Assembly: GCF_002995495.1 (NCBI RefSeq)
Contig: NZ_PVZV01000006.1
Location: forward strand, 645,100-709,099
DNA: 64,000 nucleotides
Reading direction: 5' to 3'
Source: Actinocorallia populi
GTDB taxonomy: Bacteria; Actinomycetota; Actinomycetes; Streptosporangiales; Streptosporangiaceae
The translations under genes were made by a program, and so were the position numbers. How positions within the stretch are numbered: position 1 is the stretch's first letter; every line of letters begins with the position of its first letter. This document shows, piece by piece, positions 24,123-32,584 of the stretch. Below the pieces are notes generated by a model. It searched no databases and was not told the origin of the DNA. It saw nothing but the letters and a program-made list of their open reading frames with translations.

Positions 24123-25493
24123 ATGCCACAGACACGTGACGAGGCCACGGGCGGTCAGCCCGCCGACGACGAGCGCTACACCGTGGTCTCGACCGACAGC
24201 CATGTAGGGCCGTCCGTCAAGGAGCAGCTGCGGGAGTACTGCGACTCCAGGCACCTCGCGGACTTCGACCGCTTCGTGGAGCAGATGGAAGGGCACGGCC
24301 TGCTCTCCTACCGCTCCTCCGAGGCCGCCAAGCCTGGTGCGGACGAGAGCTGGTCGCTCGGACGCTCCCAGGCCGAGCGGTTCGGCAAGAGCGCGGGGAT
24401 CCGCAACGCCGACCAGGTCGGCCTCCGCTTCCTGCAGCGCAGCTACGAGCACAGCCTGATGCCGGGGCTCCAGGACCACGCGGCCCGCATCGCCGACATG
24501 GACAAGTCTGGCGTCGCCGCGGACGTCATCTTCCACGGTGGGCTGAACGGACAGTCGATCCCGTTCTCGACCACCGGTCTCATCGCGTGGGGCGACTCGA
24601 CGTACAACCACCTCGAACCCGCCGGAGTCCGCATCTACAACCGCTGGCTGGCGGACTTCGTGTCCCAGGCCCCGCAACGCCACGCAGGCATCGCCCACAT
24701 CCCGATCTCCGATCCCGAGGCGTGCGTCCGCGAGGTCGAGTGGGCGGCCGCCGCCGGCTTGAAGGGCATCAACCTTCCCGCGCCGCGCGGTGACTTCCCG
24801 ATGCTCAACGACCCCGTGTGGGAGCCGCTGTGGGCGGCGTGCGAGGACACCGGCCTGTCGCTCAACACCCATGGCGGCGGTGGAGAGCACTACCCGTACC
24901 AGGGCCAGGGCGCGCTGACGATGTACATGATGGAGACGGCGTGGCGGACCCGCCGCGGCCTCTGGGTGATGATCCTCGGCGGGGTCTTCGCCCGCCACCC
25001 GCGCCTGAAGCTGGTGCTCACCGAGCAGTGGCTGGACTGGGCGCCCGGCGTGATCGACGACATGGACGGGCTCTACAAGAGCCCGGCGAGCTCCGCGGTC
25101 CGGGCCGCCCTGCCCGAACCGCCGTCGGAGTACTTCATGCGCAACTGCTACATCGGCGCGAGCTTCATGGCGAACTGGGAGGCGAAGTTCGGGATCGAGC
25201 ACGACCTCGCGCTCAACATCATGTGGGGCGACGACTACCCCCACGCCGAGGGGACCTGGCCGCACACGCGGCAGGCGATGCAGTACACCTTCCACGACAT
25301 CGAGCCGAAGTACACCCGGCAGCTCATCGGCGGCACGGCGATCGACGTGTACGGGCTCGACCCGGTCGAGCTGAAGAAGATCGCCGCGAGGATCGGCCCG
25401 ACGGCGGCGGAGCTCTCGACACCCTGCTCGCCGCCCGAGGACGAGGTGGTCGGCCTCTATGCGTTCCGCACCGGTCCGGGAATCTTCATCTGA
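24123..25493 (+). CDS. Amidohydrolase 2 family (ACMSD/decarboxylase-like) metal hydrolase
   Basis: This 456-residue TIM-barrel enzyme of the PF04909 type has the N-terminal metal strand VVSTDSHVGPS (only one histidine, where HxH is usual), a barrel histidine in LSLNTHGGGG and the conserved late aspartate in MWGDDYPHAEG. Family members decarboxylate or hydrolyse aromatic and cyclic acids. Homologues with this VVSTDSH start are typical neighbours of Rieske oxygenases in actinomycete catabolic clusters. It starts 35 bases after the Rieske gene. Confidence 0.9.
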   Translation: MPQTRDEATGGQPADDERYTVVSTDSHVGPSVKEQLREYCDSRHLADFDRFVEQMEGHGLLSYRSSEAAKPGADESWSLGRSQAERFGKSAGIRNADQVGLRFLQRSYEHSLMPGLQDHAARIADMDKSGVAADVIFHGGLNGQSIPFSTTGLIAWGDSTYNHLEPAGVRIYNRWLADFVSQAPQRHAGIAHIPISDPEACVREVEWAAAAGLKGINLPAPRGDFPMLNDPVWEPLWAACEDTGLSLNTHGGGGEHYPYQGQGALTMYMMETAWRTRRGLWVMILGGVFARHPRLKLVLTEQWLDWAPGVIDDMDGLYKSPASSAVRAALPEPPSEYFMRNCYIGASFMANWEAKFGIEHDLALNIMWGDDYPHAEGTWPHTRQAMQYTFHDIEPKYTRQLIGGTAIDVYGLDPVELKKIAARIGPTAAELSTPCSPPEDEVVGLYAFRTGPGIFI

Positions 25494-25509
25494 GGGGACG
25501 GTGATCATC

Positions 25510-26364
25510 ATGAAAGCGGAGAGAACGCCGCGGACGGGCGTGTGCAGGCCCGTGACCGCCGAGGAAGTCGATCATTTCCACGAGTTCGGCTGGGTGAAGC
25601 TCCCAGGGTTCGTCGACCCCGATGTCCTGCGCGCCATGCTCGGCGACGCACGCGAGAAGATGGGCGACGACGCCGACAGCAACCCGCTGTCCCCCGGTCT
25701 CGCCGCCGCGGTGGCGGAGGGGCGGACGGGGTTGTCCTACTTCAACGCCCAGCGCAGCTCGGGCCTCTCCCACCCCGTGATACGGCCTCTGATCCATGAC
25801 GCGGGCGGCAACGCGAAGCGGCTGCAGCGGCGTACCACCGCCGGCGGCGCGGACGTCGGCGTCCGGTACTACTCGGACTTCTTCGTACCGAAGCTGCCCG
25901 CCGCGAAGGAGTCGCGGCACGGAGGCAACGGTCCCACGGCCTTCCACCAGGACTTCATCACCTTCAGCGTCGACCGGTCCGGGGGCATGACCTTCTGGAT
26001 CCCCCTGGAGTCCTACGGTCCGGAGGCCGGGACGATGTCGTTCGTGAACGGGTCGCACCGCGCCGGGGTGCTCGGCGACTACACGACCTACGGGGACGGC
26101 GACGCCCTCGACGCCTTCCCCGAGCTCCGCGAGCTGCCGATGTCCGAGCCGATGACGTACGAGCTGGGCGACGTCACGGTGCACACCCACCTCACCATCC
26201 ACGGCGCCGGCGCGAACACGATGGACCGGCCCCGCTGGGCCTACCTCCTCGTGACGCAGCCGGCCGACGTCCGCTGGAACGGCTCGCCGTGCCCGAACTT
26301 CGACTCGACCGCCATGAAGCCCTGGGAGCCGTTCGGCGACGAGCGCTTCCCGCTGATCGGCTGA
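25510..26364 (+). CDS. Phytanoyl-CoA dioxygenase (PhyH) family protein
   Basis: This 284-residue Fe(II)/2-oxoglutarate oxygenase-type double-stranded beta helix has an H-X-D iron motif in FHQDF, a distal histidine in HLTIHGAGAN and a 2-oxoglutarate-binding arginine in RPRWAYLLV. It would hydroxylate alpha to a CoA or free carboxyl group. ATG 25510 is taken (GAGGGG eleven bases before); a GTG at 25501 is possible. It is the third oxygenase of the regulon after the P450 and the Rieske protein. Confidence 0.9.
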   Translation: MKAERTPRTGVCRPVTAEEVDHFHEFGWVKLPGFVDPDVLRAMLGDAREKMGDDADSNPLSPGLAAAVAEGRTGLSYFNAQRSSGLSHPVIRPLIHDAGGNAKRLQRRTTAGGADVGVRYYSDFFVPKLPAAKESRHGGNGPTAFHQDFITFSVDRSGGMTFWIPLESYGPEAGTMSFVNGSHRAGVLGDYTTYGDGDALDAFPELRELPMSEPMTYELGDVTVHTHLTIHGAGANTMDRPRWAYLLVTQPADVRWNGSPCPNFDSTAMKPWEPFGDERFPLIG

Positions 26365-26416
26365 CGGAGACAAGCCCCCGCCTGACGCATCCCCTGGCGC
26401 GAAGGACACGACAACG

Positions 26417-26950
26417 ATGGTCACCCTGCCCTTTCCGAACCGGAACTTCATGCAGATGTGCTGGGTGGTGCCCGATCTGCGGGCCGCCATCGACTCCTGG
26501 GTGCGGGCCGCCGGCGTCGGGCCGTTCTTCTGGTTCGACGGCGTCCCCTGCACCGACGGCCGTTACCGCGGGCGGCCCGCCGAGTTCCCGGCGGTCACGG
26601 CCGCCATCGCCTACGCAGGCGATCTGCAGATCGAGCTCGTCTGCCAGGACGACGACGAACCGTCGATCTTCTCCGAGCTCGTCCCCCGCGGGCGGTCCGG
26701 GCTCCACCACGCCGGACTGGTCTGCCGCGACTACGAAACCGAGCGCGACACCTACATCGAAGCGGGCGCGACGCTCGCGTTCGAGGGCGTCATCGGCACC
26801 AGCCGCACCTGCTGGCTCGACACGTCCCCCACGCTCGGATTCATGATCGAGCTGCTGGAGCCCAGCGCGACGCGAGACGCGGGCTTCGCCGCCATGCGCA
26901 AGGCCGCCGACATCTGGGACGGCACCGACCCGATCGTCGGCCTCTCCTGA
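26417..26950 (+). CDS. VOC family protein
   Basis: This 177-residue VOC protein opens MQMCWVVPDLRAAIDSWVRA, with LQIELVCQ closing the first module, and GLHHAGLVCRDYETERDTY plus GFMIELLEP in the second. The Q-E-H-E pattern suggests a divalent metal site. It resembles glyoxalase_4 proteins that bind acyl-CoA-like ligands. It is the third VOC protein of the cluster, which is unusual for one pathway. Confidence 0.85.
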   Translation: MVTLPFPNRNFMQMCWVVPDLRAAIDSWVRAAGVGPFFWFDGVPCTDGRYRGRPAEFPAVTAAIAYAGDLQIELVCQDDDEPSIFSELVPRGRSGLHHAGLVCRDYETERDTYIEAGATLAFEGVIGTSRTCWLDTSPTLGFMIELLEPSATRDAGFAAMRKAADIWDGTDPIVGLS

Positions 26951-26979
26951 AAGTCATGGCCCAGGCTGAAAGGAGCCCG

Positions 26980-28617
26980 ATGGACGAGACCGAACCGGCG
27001 TCGACGTTTCCGGCGCTGTTCGCAGAGATCGTCGCGGCACGCGGCGACCATGACGCGCTCATCCTCGCGCACGAGACGCTGACCTATCGGGAGCTCGACC
27101 GCAGGTCCGCCAGGATGGCACGGGCGCTACTGGCCGCAGGCGTGGGCAAGGGGACGCGGATCGGACTGCTGGCGCCCGACGGAGCGCTCTGGCTGACGAC
27201 CTTCTACGCGGCCCTGCGGATCGGCGCCCTCATCACGCCCATCAGCACGCTGGCGACACCACCCGAACTGGCGCACATCATCCGCACGAGCGACGCCCAG
27301 ATCCTCATCGGGACACGCTGCTTCCTCCGTCACGACTACGCCGAGAAACTCGTCACGGCCCTGCCCGGACTGGGCGAGGGCAAAGCGGCGGCGCTGCGGC
27401 TCCCCGGCGCTCCTCATCTGCGGTCCGTCTGGCTCGACGGTGCCGACGGACTGCCGTGGGCGCGGCCGGTCGGCGACCTCCTCGCCAAGGCCGACGCCCC
27501 CGACGCGCCCGATGCCGTGCTGCTCGCCGCCGCGGAGCAGGAGGTGTCACCGGGCGACGACGCGTTCGTCGTCTATACCTCGGGAAGCACGGCGACCCCG
27601 AAAGCGGTGGTGCACGGGCAGTGGGCGGTCGCCCGCCAGCCGCGGGCGCTCGCCGCGTACTTCCTCCTGACCGGCGACGACCGCACCATGCCGTTGCTGC
27701 CCGCGTTCTGGATGGGCGGCATCGCCGCCGCTCTCCAGGTCCTGAGCACGGGCGGAACGCTGGTGTACCCGCCCTCCCCCGACCTCGAAGACGCGCTCGA
27801 CATGATCGAGCGGCACGACGTCACCTACGTGGTCGTCTGGCATGTCCTGGCGAAGCTCCGGGCGGCGGCGATCGCGCGGGGCATCGACGTCGACGGCATC
27901 CGCGGCATGGGGGGCCCGTCACGCGACGAACGGGGAGAGGCAGTCCCGCCACCGCTCCGGGCCAACCTGCTCGGAATGTCGGAGAGCTTCTCCGCGCACA
28001 GCGCCGAGCCGGTCAACCGGCGCATGCCGGACGGCAAGGCGGGCGCCTCGGGCCGGGCGGTGAACGGCATCGAACGGCGCGCGGTGGATCCGGAGACCGG
28101 GGCGGAGGTGCCGCCCGGCGAGATCGGTGAGCTCCAGCTCCGCGGCGGCGCGCTGATGACCGGTTTCTACAAGGTCGACCGGCGCAGGGTGTTCACGCCG
28201 GACGGCTTCTACCCCACGAACGATCTGGTGCGCATCGACGCCGACGGCTACGCCTTCTTCGTCGGCCGGACCGGCGACATGATCAAGACCAGCTCCGCCA
28301 ACGTGTCACGGCTGGAGGTCGAGGCCGCCCTGAACTCGCTGCCGGAGGTGGCGCTGTCGCTCGTCACCGCGCTGCCCCATCCGGAGTCCGGGGAGATCGT
28401 CGCGGCGGCGGTGGTCCCGGCGCCGGGCGCCGCCCCGACCGAGGACGGCCTGCGGACGGCGCTGCGCGACCGCCTGTCGAGCTTCAAGATCCCCCGCCGC
28501 ATCGTGTTCGTCACGCACGACGACGTCCCGAGGACGGCGACGGGGAAGGTGAGGCTCTTCGACCTGGCCGAACTGATCGCATCCCGCACCTCGACACCCG
28601 CAGGAGAGCACGTATGA
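26980..28617 (+). CDS. Second acyl-CoA synthetase (AMP-forming)
   Basis: This 545-residue ANL ligase has VVYTSGSTATPKAVVH, GMSESFSAHS at the A5 position, GFYPTNDLVRIDADGY (TND where most have TGD) and a terminal lysine in RTATGKVRLFDL. The ATG at 26980 is chosen for the AAGGAG five bases before it; an upstream ATG at 26956 lacks one. Only distantly similar to the ligase at 20518, so the pathway probably activates two different acids. Its stop overlaps the crotonase ATG. Confidence 0.92.
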   Translation: MDETEPASTFPALFAEIVAARGDHDALILAHETLTYRELDRRSARMARALLAAGVGKGTRIGLLAPDGALWLTTFYAALRIGALITPISTLATPPELAHIIRTSDAQILIGTRCFLRHDYAEKLVTALPGLGEGKAAALRLPGAPHLRSVWLDGADGLPWARPVGDLLAKADAPDAPDAVLLAAAEQEVSPGDDAFVVYTSGSTATPKAVVHGQWAVARQPRALAAYFLLTGDDRTMPLLPAFWMGGIAAALQVLSTGGTLVYPPSPDLEDALDMIERHDVTYVVVWHVLAKLRAAAIARGIDVDGIRGMGGPSRDERGEAVPPPLRANLLGMSESFSAHSAEPVNRRMPDGKAGASGRAVNGIERRAVDPETGAEVPPGEIGELQLRGGALMTGFYKVDRRRVFTPDGFYPTNDLVRIDADGYAFFVGRTGDMIKTSSANVSRLEVEAALNSLPEVALSLVTALPHPESGEIVAAAVVPAPGAAPTEDGLRTALRDRLSSFKIPRRIVFVTHDDVPRTATGKVRLFDLAELIASRTSTPAGEHV

Positions 28618-29606
28618 CGGAGAAGGACAGCCGCCCCACGGCGGAGGAGATCGTCCTGTACGAGAAGGACCCGAAGACCAAGATCGCGACGATCACGCTC
28701 GACCGCGCCGACGATCTCAACGCCATGACGATCGACGCCCAGCACCGCTACGCCGACCTCGTCCGGATGGCCGGCGTCGACGACGACGTCAAGGTGCTGG
28801 TGATCCGGGCGAACGGCCGACACCTCGGCAGCGGCGCCGACCTCCCCGAACTGCTGGACATCATGGCCGGCCGGGGCGACGTCCCCATGAAGCACATCGT
28901 CCGGGTCCCCGACGACGCGGACGTCGTGTACCCCCCGAAGGGCTCGTACCGCTACGGCGCGACGAACGTCCAGTCCTACACCGACCCGAGCGCCGGGATG
29001 CGGAGCCTGCAGGACTTCAAGAAGATCAGCATCCTCGAAGTGCGGGGCTACTGCTACGGCTGGCACTTCTACCAGGCGGCCGACGCCGACATCGTCATCT
29101 CCTCCGACGACGCCCTGTTCGGGCATGCCGCGTTCCGCTACGCCGGTTACGCGGCGCGGCAGTGGCAGTGGTGCACGATGATGGGCCTCCGCAAGTTCAT
29201 GGAGATGGTGTTCACCGGTCGGCCGTTCACCGCCAAGGAGATGTACGACTGCGACTTCGTCAACGCGGTCGTTCCCTTCGAGGAGCTCGAAGCGATGACG
29301 GAGAAGTACGCGCTCGCCTGCTCCCGCTCCCGGCCGACGGACACGGTCTTCGTCCAGAAGACGTTCTTCGAGATCTACAAGCAGCATCAGGGCGAGTACA
29401 TGGGCAGCATCCTCGCCGGCCTGCTCGAGTCGACCGGACGGCTGCTCCGGCCCGACGGCACGTCGCTGGAGCTCGACCGGGAGATGCTCGACCGCGGCCT
29501 GACGAGCTCCGTCCGGGACAACGACGAGCGTTTTCCCCCCGACTGGCGCCTCAGCCAGCGGGGCCGGGCCGCCGAACACTCCAGCCGAAACCCAGAGGAA
29601 GGATGA
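28614..29606 (+). CDS. Crotonase-fold enzyme with altered active site
   Basis: This 330-residue enoyl-CoA hydratase/isomerase family protein is longer than the usual 260. The first oxyanion element is HLGSGADLPELL. At the usual FGQPE site it reads FGHAAF, so the catalytic glutamate equivalent to Glu144 of rat hydratase is alanine, while the second glutamate (FMEMVFTG) is kept. An inserted segment (about residues 100-130, PKGSYRYGATNVQ) is not in standard hydratases. A hydrolase, decarboxylase or C-C lyase role is therefore more likely than hydration. ATGA overlap with the ligase. Confidence 0.85.
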   Translation: MTEKDSRPTAEEIVLYEKDPKTKIATITLDRADDLNAMTIDAQHRYADLVRMAGVDDDVKVLVIRANGRHLGSGADLPELLDIMAGRGDVPMKHIVRVPDDADVVYPPKGSYRYGATNVQSYTDPSAGMRSLQDFKKISILEVRGYCYGWHFYQAADADIVISSDDALFGHAAFRYAGYAARQWQWCTMMGLRKFMEMVFTGRPFTAKEMYDCDFVNAVVPFEELEAMTEKYALACSRSRPTDTVFVQKTFFEIYKQHQGEYMGSILAGLLESTGRLLRPDGTSLELDREMLDRGLTSSVRDNDERFPPDWRLSQRGRAAEHSSRNPEEG

Positions 29607-29608
29607 CG

Positions 29609-30877
29609 ATGTTGATCCTGACGAACGCGAGAGTCTTCGACGGCAGGCAGATGCTCCCCGACAAGCACGACGTGCTCCTCGACGGAGACCGGATCAAGGC
29701 CATCGACGCGCCCGGCACGGTGTCCGGCGAGGTCGTCGACGTGGGCGGCATGACGCTGATGCCCGGCCTCATCACCTGCCACCTGCACCCGGACTTCTAC
29801 AAGTTCGACGTCTTCTCCGGCGAGAAGCCCGGCAAGGAGCTCCCGCCCGGCGTCATGATGGCGATCGGCGTCCGCACCTGCCGGGTCCTGCTGGAGAGCG
29901 GCTTCACCGGCTACGCCGGCGCGGCCTGCGCGCACGACATCGACGCCCAGCTCAAGATCGCCATCGAACAGGACATCATCCCCGGTCCCCGCATCCGCGC
30001 GTGCGGCCATCACCTCGGCACCACCGGCGACATGAACAACAAGTCGCGGTGGTGGAAGCGCTACGAGACGCCCGGCCTCGACCTCCTCGCCGACGGCCCC
30101 GACGCCCTGCGCAAGCTGGTCCGCGAGGAGATCAGCCGCGGCGTCGAGACGATCAAGATCTTCGCCGGCTCCGGGCACGGCATCCCCAACCGCACGACGC
30201 GCAACATGTCACGCGACGAGATCGCCTCGGTCGTGAACACCGCCCACGAACGCGGCGCCAAGGTGCGCGCCCACGTCGCCGACAAGCAGATGATCCTCGA
30301 GTGCGTCGAGCTCGGAGTCGACATCGTCGACCACGGCGACGAGGTCGACGAGGAGTGCGTCCGGGCCATGGTGGAGGCGGGGACCTTCTGGGTCCCCAGC
30401 CTCGTCTACCTCTGGAGCCTGTTCGAGGTCGGCTACGCCGCGCAGTTCGGCGTGACGCGGGCCCAGTACGACCATGTGCGGGCGATGCTCCCGGTCGCCC
30501 AGAAGGCGGGCGTCCGGATCCTGATCGGAGACGACTACAGCGGCGTGTTCCGCACCATGCTCGAGAACGACCCGCTCGACCACCAGGTCGGCAACTACGG
30601 CCGTGAGTTCGCCTTCTACGGCCAGATCGACGGGCTGTCACCGGCCGAGATCCTGAGCTGGGGCACCAGTAACGCCGGCCAGCTGCTGGTGGACCCGCCG
30701 GCGAGGGTCGGCGTGATCGAGCCGGACGCCATGGCCGACCTCATCATCGTCGACGGCGACCCGCTCGCCGACCTGTCGCTGCTCGCCCGACCCGACGAGG
30801 CACTCAAGGCGGTCATCCGAGACGGCGCCTTCGTGATCGACCGGCTCGCTTCACGCAAGGACCACGCTGCGGCCTGA
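29609..30877 (+). CDS. Metal-dependent amidohydrolase (imidazolonepropionase/prolidase-like)
   Basis: This 422-residue PF01979-type hydrolase has the small beta domain at both ends (LILTNARVFDGRQML, MADLIIVDGDPLAD), the HxH metal motif in LITCHLHPDF, a probable carbamylated lysine in ETIKIFAGSG, metal histidines in VRAHVADK and IVDHGDEVD, and the catalytic aspartate in LIGDDYSG. It would cleave a cyclic amide, lactone or related bond. ATG 29609 sits six bases after AGGAAGG; ATG 29603 overlaps the crotonase stop and is the alternative. Confidence 0.9.
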   Translation: MLILTNARVFDGRQMLPDKHDVLLDGDRIKAIDAPGTVSGEVVDVGGMTLMPGLITCHLHPDFYKFDVFSGEKPGKELPPGVMMAIGVRTCRVLLESGFTGYAGAACAHDIDAQLKIAIEQDIIPGPRIRACGHHLGTTGDMNNKSRWWKRYETPGLDLLADGPDALRKLVREEISRGVETIKIFAGSGHGIPNRTTRNMSRDEIASVVNTAHERGAKVRAHVADKQMILECVELGVDIVDHGDEVDEECVRAMVEAGTFWVPSLVYLWSLFEVGYAAQFGVTRAQYDHVRAMLPVAQKAGVRILIGDDYSGVFRTMLENDPLDHQVGNYGREFAFYGQIDGLSPAEILSWGTSNAGQLLVDPPARVGVIEPDAMADLIIVDGDPLADLSLLARPDEALKAVIRDGAFVIDRLASRKDHAAA

Positions 30878-30932
30878 CCCCGACGCACGGTCATCGTGAC
30901 CGGCGGGCCGGACGACCGGGAGCTGAGGAGCA

Positions 30933-31685
30933 ATGGGAAGAACCGAACAACGCAAGGTCGTCTTCGTGACCGGCGCCGCTTCGGGCATCGGTCGTGCCGC
31001 GGCGGAGTCCTTCGTCCGCCGCGGCTACGCGACGGTGCTCGCCGACCTGAACGAGGAGGCCGGACTCGGCGTGGCGGCCGAGCTGGGCCGACTGGGCGAA
31101 TGCAGCTTCTTCCGCTGCGACGTGACCGACGACGACACCGTCCGCGAGGCGGTGGCCGGGGCCGTCGCGACCTACGGCCGCCTGGACGCCGCGTTCAACG
31201 CCGCCGGCATCGACGGCGAGCACGGCAGGCCCACCGCCGAGTGCACCATGGAGAACTGGAACCGGGTGATCGCCGTCGACCTGACCGGCACCTGGTCCTG
31301 CATGCGCTATGAGCTGCCCGAGATCGTCAGGGCCGGTGGCGGCTCCATCGTGAACTGCGCGTCGGTGGCCGGGCTCCGGGCGGCGCCCACGGTGCCGGCC
31401 TACACCGCCGCCAAGCACGGCGTGGTCGGCCTGACCAGGGTCGCGGCGCGCGAGTACGCCGGTTCCGGCGTGCGGGTGAACGTCATCTGCCCCGGGACCG
31501 TGGACACGCCGATGTTCCGCCGGTCGATGCCGCCCGAGACCGTCGAGCGCCTCGTGTCGGGCAATCCGGTGGGGCGCCTGGCCGAGGCGAACGAGATCGC
31601 GGACGTCGCGCTGTGGCTGTGCGACGAGGCCCCCGGCTACCTCACCGGCCAGGCGATCGCGGTGGACGGCGGCACGGGCGCATGA
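30933..31685 (+). CDS. SDR family oxidoreductase
   Basis: This 250-residue classical SDR has TGAASGIG, an aspartate after beta-2 (ADLNEE) that indicates NAD(H), NAAG, S in NCASVAGLRA and YTAAK, ending GQAIAVDGG. It resembles cis-diol, 3-hydroxyacyl or cyclohexanol dehydrogenases. Within the cluster it would oxidise an alcohol produced by one of the oxygenases or by a crotonase. It does not have the inserted segment I associate with mycofactocin-dependent SDRs. Confidence 0.9.
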   Translation: MGRTEQRKVVFVTGAASGIGRAAAESFVRRGYATVLADLNEEAGLGVAAELGRLGECSFFRCDVTDDDTVREAVAGAVATYGRLDAAFNAAGIDGEHGRPTAECTMENWNRVIAVDLTGTWSCMRYELPEIVRAGGGSIVNCASVAGLRAAPTVPAYTAAKHGVVGLTRVAAREYAGSGVRVNVICPGTVDTPMFRRSMPPETVERLVSGNPVGRLAEANEIADVALWLCDEAPGYLTGQAIAVDGGTGA

Positions 31686-31735
31686 CGCGCACCCGATCTG
31701 ACGGGACCGCCCGGTCCCAGGACGGAGACAGGACC

Positions 31736-32530
31736 ATGGCGACCCCGTCGTCACTCGGCGATCCCCGAACGGCGCCCGGCGAACGGCCGGGCGCCCGGCC
31801 GGAGCGGACCGTCGAGCAGGAGCGCCTGCACCGCAGACAGCGCCTGGCGGGCGCGTACCGGATCTTCGCCCGGCTCGGCCTGCACGAGGGGCTGGCCGGT
31901 CACATCACGGCCCGCGACCCCGAGCGGCCCGACCATTTCTGGGTCAACCGGTTCGGCGTCGACTTCAGCCGGATCACCGTCTCGAACCTGCTGCTGGTGG
32001 ACGCGGAGGGCGAGATCGTCGAGGGCCGGGGGCCGCTGAACACGGCGGCGTTCGCCATCCACTCCCGCATCCACGAGGCGCGCCCGGACGTCGTCGCCGC
32101 GGCGCACAGCCACTCGGTCTACGGCAAGGCGCTGTCGGCCATCGGCGAGCCCCTGCATCCCGTCAACCAGGACGCGTGCGCCTTCTACGAGGACCACGTG
32201 ATCTTCGATGACTACGCCGGCGTCGTGCTGAGCACCGACGAGGGCGACCGGATCGCCGCCGCGCTCGGCCGGTGCAAGCTGGCCCTGCTGGCCAACCACG
32301 GGCTGCTGTCGGTCGGGAGGTCGGTCGAGTCGGCCGCGTACTGGTACATCGCGGCAGAGCGCGCGGCGAAGGCCCAGCTCATCGCGGCCGCCGCCGGCAC
32401 GTTGAAGCACATCGACCACGACACGGCCAGGCTGACCGCCGGCCAGATCGGCGGCGAGTCCCTGGCGCGCCGGTCGTTCGAGGCGCTGTACCAGGTCGTC
32501 ATCGAGGAAGAGCCCGGCTTCCTCGACTGA
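31736..32530 (+). CDS. Class II aldolase/adducin family protein
   Basis: This 264-residue zinc lyase-like protein has the N-terminal GLAGHITARDP motif, zinc histidines in AAAHSHSVYGKA and a third in LLANHGLLSVG. Members are fuculose-phosphate-type aldolases or decarboxylases acting on small hydroxyacids. ATG 31736 (GGAG upstream) is preferred; ATG 31682 overlaps the SDR stop and would add eighteen polar residues. It may perform a retro-aldol or decarboxylation step late in the pathway. Confidence 0.88.
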   Translation: MATPSSLGDPRTAPGERPGARPERTVEQERLHRRQRLAGAYRIFARLGLHEGLAGHITARDPERPDHFWVNRFGVDFSRITVSNLLLVDAEGEIVEGRGPLNTAAFAIHSRIHEARPDVVAAAHSHSVYGKALSAIGEPLHPVNQDACAFYEDHVIFDDYAGVVLSTDEGDRIAAALGRCKLALLANHGLLSVGRSVESAAYWYIAAERAAKAQLIAAAAGTLKHIDHDTARLTAGQIGGESLARRSFEALYQVVIEEEPGFLD

Positions 32531-32584
32531 CACCGCTCGAGCGGGCCGGTTCGAACAGCACGCCAAGCCCCGTGAGGAGGGGAG

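Noticed and set aside
20518..28617. Two ANL ligases as part of a nonribosomal peptide or polyketide cluster
   Set aside because: No carrier protein, condensation, ketosynthase or thioesterase domain is found. The neighbours are catabolic enzymes, so CoA ligases are the better reading.
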